Below are positions 59,893-64,000 of a DNA stretch of 64,000 nucleotides, in pieces. How positions within the stretch are numbered: position 1 is the stretch's first letter; each line of letters starts with the position of its first letter. Source of the stretch: Azospirillum sp. 412522 (GTDB lineage Bacteria > Pseudomonadota > Alphaproteobacteria > Azospirillales > Azospirillaceae); assembly GCF_019805165.1 (NCBI RefSeq), contig NZ_RWIJ01000027.1:24213-88212 (forward strand). Direction: 5' to 3'. The position numbers and the translations under genes are program-made. Under the pieces are notes generated by a model. It searched no databases. It saw nothing but the letters and a program-made list of their open reading frames with translations, and was not told the DNA's origin.

Positions 59893-62097
59893 TCACGATG
59901 CGGCGAGTCCCGCCATCCCGGGGGGCGCCGATATGGTCTTGCCGCTCACCGATGCGAACAGCGACTCCACATGGTCGAGGCGCCGTTCAGCGTCCTGCGA
60001 CAGTTCCCCGGAGGCGGCAACCACGCGACGGATGGTGTCGAGCATCCCGGCCCGGACGGGGGCATCGTTTTCCAGCAAGGCAGGGATTGCCGCGACGGCG
60101 CGGTCCTCGTCGAGCAGCAGAAGCAGATACTGCTCCCGCACCAGCGCCTTGAAGCGGGCGAGGCTGAACGGCCGGTCGGCGAAGAGCTGCCGTCGGATGT
60201 GCCGGAGCATGGCGAAGCCGCGCTCGTCCACACTGGCCCGCGGCCGGCCGAGGCCGATGTAGAGCAGGGCGCGCAGCCCCGCCTCGGCGGGCCCGCCCTG
60301 CTCCATCCGCAGGGCGAGATCGGCGACGGCGCGGGCGATGGCCGCCTCGCGGGTGAGGTCGCGGCCCGGCCTGCCGTGCCCCGGCACCGGACGGTCGGGG
60401 TCGATTCCCAGCAAGGTTTGAAGTTGCGGGGAGCCGTAGACCGCCAGGAAGAAGGCCTCCGTCGCCCGGTCCCGAACGTCGCGCAGAGCGTCGAGGGCCA
60501 GCACGATCTGGTCGGATGCCGTCTCCTGAAGGCCGAGCAGAGGATTGTCGGCGGGTACCGGACGGCGGTGGGCGCGCACCGCCGCGGCCAGTGGGGCGAC
60601 CGGAGCCATCAGCGGGTTGCGGTCGGAGAAGGCGGCGAACCGCAGCCTGTACGGGTCCATCGCGCGCAGCGCCGCGGCGCTTTGCGGTGTCGCCAGGGCA
60701 CTCACCAGCGGGCCGAGGGTGGAGCGGTAGAGTCCCTGGTTGAGGTCCGACAGGCGGGCCAGCGTGGCGAAACGGCGGTCGTCGGCCGCATCGTTGCCGC
60801 CCAGCGCACGGATGTCGTCAAGCCGGCGCCGTTCGAAACGCACGAGATGGTCGCCGGACACCAGCTCCGGATGGACCATGCCGGCGGTCTTTTCGGTGAA
60901 GACGGCTTCATAGAGGCCCGGCGGCAGGACGTCGATCAGGTCCATGGTCCGCGCGAACTCGTCATGCTCCTTGGTCGCCACCTTGGCCGAGACGAAGATG
61001 CCGAGATGCCCGATGCTCTGGTGCAGCGCATAGACGATGGTCTGGCCGCCGGCGACCAGCTCGCGGTCCGTCTCGTAGAGATCGAGGATCCAGTCCAGCG
61101 CCTGCTGCGGCGGCGTGATGTCGTCGCCCCAGGAGCAGAAGACGACGATCGGCGTGCGGATGCTGCGCAGATCGATCCGCGTGCCGTCGGAGAAGACGAT
61201 CTCGCCGCTGGACAGCTTGTTGCGCAGGAACAGCTCGTCGGCGATGAACTGCATCTCCGCGGCGTTGAGCAGGACGGGGCTGCCCCACCATGTCTCGAAG
61301 TCGAGGAAACGCTCCTCCTCGGTGTCGATCTTCGAATAGACGTTGTAACCCTTCTTCCACAGAGTATTGGCAGGGTTCATCCGCTCGAAGTTCGCGACCA
61401 GGGCGGCGCCGTCAAAGATCCCGGCGCCGAGATCCCCGGCCAATGTCGTCAGCCAGGTGCCGCCGAGAAGACCACCCAGATAACGCAGCGGATTCTTGCC
61501 ATGGACCCCGGCCCAGTAGTTGAGCGGTGCGCCCGCCAGTATGAGCGGCCCGACCGTGTCCGGGTGGGTCGCCGCCATCATCATGATCTGCCAGCCAGCC
61601 TGGCAGTTGCCGATGAGGCAAGGCCTCCCGTCGGCATCGGGGTGCAAGCGGGCCACCGCTTCCACGAAGACGGCCTCTGCCCGGCAGACGTCCTCCACCG
61701 TCTGGCCGGGGACCGGATCGGGGAGAAATCCGACGAAATAGCAGGGGTGCCCGGCTTTCAAGGCAACACCGATCTCGCTGTCCTGCTTCATGCCGCCGAT
61801 CCCCGGCCCGTGGCCGGCGCGCGGATCGAACACGATGAAGGGGCGCTTGCAATCATCGACGGCGACGCCGGCGGGCGGGACGATCCGTACCAGCCCATAA
61901 TTGACCGGGCGCTCAAAGGTCCGCCCGTCGGCCACCAACTCGAAGGAGAAGCTGAGGACGTTCGGTGCCGTCCGGGCGGCATGGTCGAAGTGGGTGTTGC
62001 CACGGCGGCGCAGCGCGTCGAGGAACAGGATGGAGCGCTGGCTTGCATCGATCCAATAGTCCTGTGCCTGCCGGGCAAGTTCCATCATCGGCCACAT
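59893..62097 (-). CDS. DUF3141 protein, PHA-synthase-like alpha/beta hydrolase
   Basis: About 734 residues. The N-terminal half is an alpha/beta hydrolase like class I and III PHA synthases, with the nucleophile box LIGNCQAGWQIMM (Cys in a GxCxA setting), LAGAPLNYWAGVHGKNPLRY, FCSWGDDITPPQQALDWILD with the Asp and ALHQSIGHLGIFVSAKVA with the His. The C-terminal 300 residues are helical and particular to DUF3141. AGGAGG lies seven bases before the MWPMMELARQ start. Whether it makes polyester or works as a hydrolase is not known for this family. It opens the operon with the small protein and the exporter. Confidence 0.87.
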   Translation of the reverse strand: MWPMMELARQAQDYWIDASQRSILFLDALRRRGNTHFDHAARTAPNVLSFSFELVADGRTFERPVNYGLVRIVPPAGVAVDDCKRPFIVFDPRAGHGPGIGGMKQDSEIGVALKAGHPCYFVGFLPDPVPGQTVEDVCRAEAVFVEAVARLHPDADGRPCLIGNCQAGWQIMMMAATHPDTVGPLILAGAPLNYWAGVHGKNPLRYLGGLLGGTWLTTLAGDLGAGIFDGAALVANFERMNPANTLWKKGYNVYSKIDTEEERFLDFETWWGSPVLLNAAEMQFIADELFLRNKLSSGEIVFSDGTRIDLRSIRTPIVVFCSWGDDITPPQQALDWILDLYETDRELVAGGQTIVYALHQSIGHLGIFVSAKVATKEHDEFARTMDLIDVLPPGLYEAVFTEKTAGMVHPELVSGDHLVRFERRRLDDIRALGGNDAADDRRFATLARLSDLNQGLYRSTLGPLVSALATPQSAAALRAMDPYRLRFAAFSDRNPLMAPVAPLAAAVRAHRRPVPADNPLLGLQETASDQIVLALDALRDVRDRATEAFFLAVYGSPQLQTLLGIDPDRPVPGHGRPGRDLTREAAIARAVADLALRMEQGGPAEAGLRALLYIGLGRPRASVDERGFAMLRHIRRQLFADRPFSLARFKALVREQYLLLLLDEDRAVAAIPALLENDAPVRAGMLDTIRRVVAASGELSQDAERRLDHVESLFASVSGKTISAPPGMAGLAAS

Positions 62098-62341
62098 CAA
62101 GAAACCTCCTCGCATCATCGGGGGAATGCAGTGCGGACCCACGGCAATTCATTGCCGGCATCCTGCGACGACCGACAGAAAATCCCTCCGGCACTTACAA
62201 GCGCTGTGCCGCAATCGATGTCGGATGATTATTGCGAGTTGTCCGCCCGTGGCAACTGAACATTGTGCAACGCCATGATGAGCGATATTCAGCATGGTGC
62301 GAAGAACAGTGACATCAGAAGCGTTTGCCGCTTTTACCGGA

Positions 62342-63310
62342 TCAGGATGCCGGGTCGGCCATCGCGGCGGTGATCTGCTGGATCAGCCAGCGGGCGCCGG
62401 TGTCCCGCTCTGCGCGCTGGTGCCAGATCATGTCCAGGTTTGCCCGCTGCGGTTCGTAGGGAAGGTCCAGCGCCACCAGCCCGGACTGCTCCACCGCCCG
62501 AGCCGCCAGCAGGCCCGGCAAGGTCGCCACCATGTCGCTGACCTGCAGCAGTGGCGGGACGGCGGCATAATGCGGGACCGAAATGGCCACTCGCCCGGTC
62601 AGTCCCTTGTCGCCGTCGGCCGCTTCGAGGATCAGCCGCTCGACCCAGACCCGGCGGGATACCCCGCGGTCGTCGATGAACCCGTCGGTCGCCACGTCTT
62701 CGCTGCCGGTCAACTCCACGACGACGTGGGGATACTCGAACAGGCGTTCCCGCGTTACCGGTCCGGCGGTGAGCGGATGACCGCTGCGGACAACCACGGT
62801 TTCCGCATCCTGGAGAAGCGTCGCGTGGCGCACGCGGCCCGGCAGGTCGGCAAACCAGCCGATCAGGAAATCGACGCGGCCATCGTCGAGCTGACGAACG
62901 ACGTCCATGCGGTTGAGGGGAAACACCCGCAGATCGATTTGCGGCGCCACCGGGCTGATCCGCGCGATAACGCGCGGCAGGACGACCACCGCCCCATAGT
63001 CGGTCGCGGCAATGCGGAAGGTCCGCACCGCTTCCGACGGGACAAAGGCCTTCGTGCTCATCGCATCGGCGATCCGTCCCAAGCCATCGGCGATGCCGGG
63101 GGATAAATGGAGGGCGCGTGCAGTCGGCTCCATCCCGGAATCGCCGGGGATGAACAGGTCATCGTCCAGCGCCTGACGCAGCCGGGCAAGCGCGTGGCTG
63201 ACCGCCGAGGGGGTCACCCGCAGTTCTCTGCTAGCCCCGATCACGCTGCGATGCTGCATGACGGCTTCGAACACCCGGAGCAGATTCAAGTCCAGCCTGC
63301 GGATCGGCAC
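62342..63310 (-). CDS. LysR family regulator (NodD/NahR-like group)
   Basis: 322 residues, GTG start with TAGGAG seven bases upstream (the frame is open further to an ATG at 63352). The winged helix reads RRLDLNLLRVFEAVMQHRSV, TPSAVSHALARLRQALDDDL, and the ligand domain has TFRIAATDYGAVVVLPRVIA and VDFLIGWFADLPGRVRHATL. It is upstream of and in the same orientation as the DUF3141 operon, with a 244-base gap, so it could control that operon, but the usual divergent layout is missing. Confidence 0.9.
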   Translation of the reverse strand: MPIRRLDLNLLRVFEAVMQHRSVIGASRELRVTPSAVSHALARLRQALDDDLFIPGDSGMEPTARALHLSPGIADGLGRIADAMSTKAFVPSEAVRTFRIAATDYGAVVVLPRVIARISPVAPQIDLRVFPLNRMDVVRQLDDGRVDFLIGWFADLPGRVRHATLLQDAETVVVRSGHPLTAGPVTRERLFEYPHVVVELTGSEDVATDGFIDDRGVSRRVWVERLILEAADGDKGLTGRVAISVPHYAAVPPLLQVSDMVATLPGLLAARAVEQSGLVALDLPYEPQRANLDMIWHQRAERDTGARWLIQQITAAMADPAS

Positions 63311-63604
63311 GAATTTACTCCTATCGATCGCTGTTGAGAAACGCTCCAGCAATTCTGGTCGCGGGGTGATCTTAGACAGAATAGCTGGAATTATATCGGC
63401 TCATGAAGGAAAGCACTGCTTTCACACCGCTACACACCGCATAGGTGTGCATGTTGTCGTGAAGTTAGTTGTCCGTCAAACGGTGGCAATGCGGACAGTC
63501 GGGCCATGCAGTTCCGTGACAAAACGCTTTCCGCTCGTTCATAACCCTCTCCCGCGATCGGATCGGCGTCCAAGGCCGGGACCGGGGCTGGAGAGGGGAA
63601 CGGC
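63311..63604. other. Intergenic stretch before the Tn3 fragment
   Basis: No gene is visible in these 294 bases. A CCCTCTCCCG at about 63544 and a GAGAGGG near 63592 repeat the core of the hairpins at 26226-26364, so a diverged copy of the same palindromic repeat may lie here. The sequence otherwise holds the LysR promoter. Confidence 0.4.
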
Positions 63605-63950
63605 GTGCCGCGACATCGTTTGCTGACTAAGGACGAACTCCGGCAATTGTTCGGCGTTCCCGCCGACCGGGATGCTCTGGCGCGTCAATTCACGCTCACC
63701 CCTTCGGACCACGACCTGGTTCTGACGCGGCGGGGCGATACCAACCGGCTCGGTTTCGCTGTGCAGTTGGCGTTGCTCCGTCAGTCCGGCCGTGCGCTCG
63801 CCCAGGTCGAGGAACCAATCGACCCGCTGATCGCCTGGATCGTTTGCCCAGATCGATGTGCCGGCGCACCTGTTCGCCGATTATGCCCGTCGGCATCAGA
63901 CGATGACCGATCATGCCTGTGAATCGGCATGGAATAAGGACCCCGTATAG
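63605..63950 (+). pseudogene. Tn3-family transposase N-terminal fragment (DUF4158), frameshifted
   Basis: The first 80 codons read as the DUF4158 start of Tn3-type transposases: RHRLLTKDELRQLFGVPADR, LARQFTLTPSDHDLVLTRRG, NRLGFAVQLALLRQSGRALA. At about 63843 the frame slips, and the continuation AQIDVPAHLFADYARRHQTM lies in another frame, ending in NKDPV and a stop at 63948-63950. A whole transposase has nearly 1,000 residues, so this is a small remnant even before the window ends. Confidence 0.8.
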
Positions 63951-64000
63951 GGGGTGATCGGCATCCAAACGGGACCCCCGATGCTTTGGGTCCACACTGG
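63935..64000. mobile_element. Probable end of a further insertion element (runs off the window)
   Basis: Right after the Tn3 homology stops, ACCCC-GTATAG-GGGGT (63940-63955) forms a short palindrome and is followed by CATCCAAACGGGACCCCCGAT. Such CAAACGGGACCCC tracts look like the edge of an insertion sequence that cut the Tn3 gene. Only 65 bases are visible, so the family is not assigned. Confidence 0.35.

Overview
The window is GC-rich bacterial chromosome or megaplasmid sequence. Gene families, codon use and many ATGA, GTGA or TTGA start/stop overlaps suggest an alphaproteobacterium, most likely Azospirillum or another Rhodospirillales (inferred; there is no rRNA or marker gene to prove it). 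No tRNA, rRNA or CRISPR array was seen.

Left part, 0-16.7 kb. A hexuronate operon on the minus strand (MFS importer, uxuA, an UxuB-like SDR and the first codons of another gene) is followed by a gene-poor 1.3 kb stretch and a Tat-exported PhoD-type phosphatase. Next is a TMAO/DMSO respiration locus: a soluble hybrid sensor kinase and OmpR-type regulator, divergent from a cytochrome c, torD and torA. The cytochrome is unusual: an AdhB-like two-haem front joined to the C-terminal domain of TorC, with no NapC/NirT-type tetrahaem part. A TetR regulator and an AcuI-type acrylyl-CoA reductase follow.

Middle, 16.7-29.4 kb. A LysR gene is divergent from a catabolic set: CoA-acylating MmsA-type dehydrogenase, GMC oxidoreductase and a tandem family III CoA-transferase-like protein. 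A PotABCD-like ABC importer follows on the same strand. The substrate is not evident. The set ends at a scar holding a P450 remnant and an ISL3-type transposase remnant.

Centre to right, 29.5-53.9 kb. This is a catecholate siderophore island with three Fur-box-like sites. It has two small membrane proteins and a PepSY protein, a TonB-dependent receptor, EntS, an RND pump with its adaptor, entC-entE-entB-entA, an MbtH-like protein, a 2,424-residue NRPS (C-A-T-C-A-T-TE) and a Fes-like esterase with a lipoprotein signal. The predicted product is 2,3-dihydroxybenzoate-X-serine, probably released as an oligomeric serine lactone. X is not assigned, but its pocket carries two acidic residues. No EntD and no FepBCDG-type importer lie in the window, so iron may be released in the periplasm.

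Right end, 54-64 kb. A damaged IS5-type transposase cuts into a broken MscS gene. An HlyD adaptor and two ABC-2 permeases follow without an ATPase. Then come a small coiled-coil protein, a DUF3141 PHA-synthase-like protein, a LysR regulator and a frameshifted Tn3-family fragment meeting what looks like another element's end.
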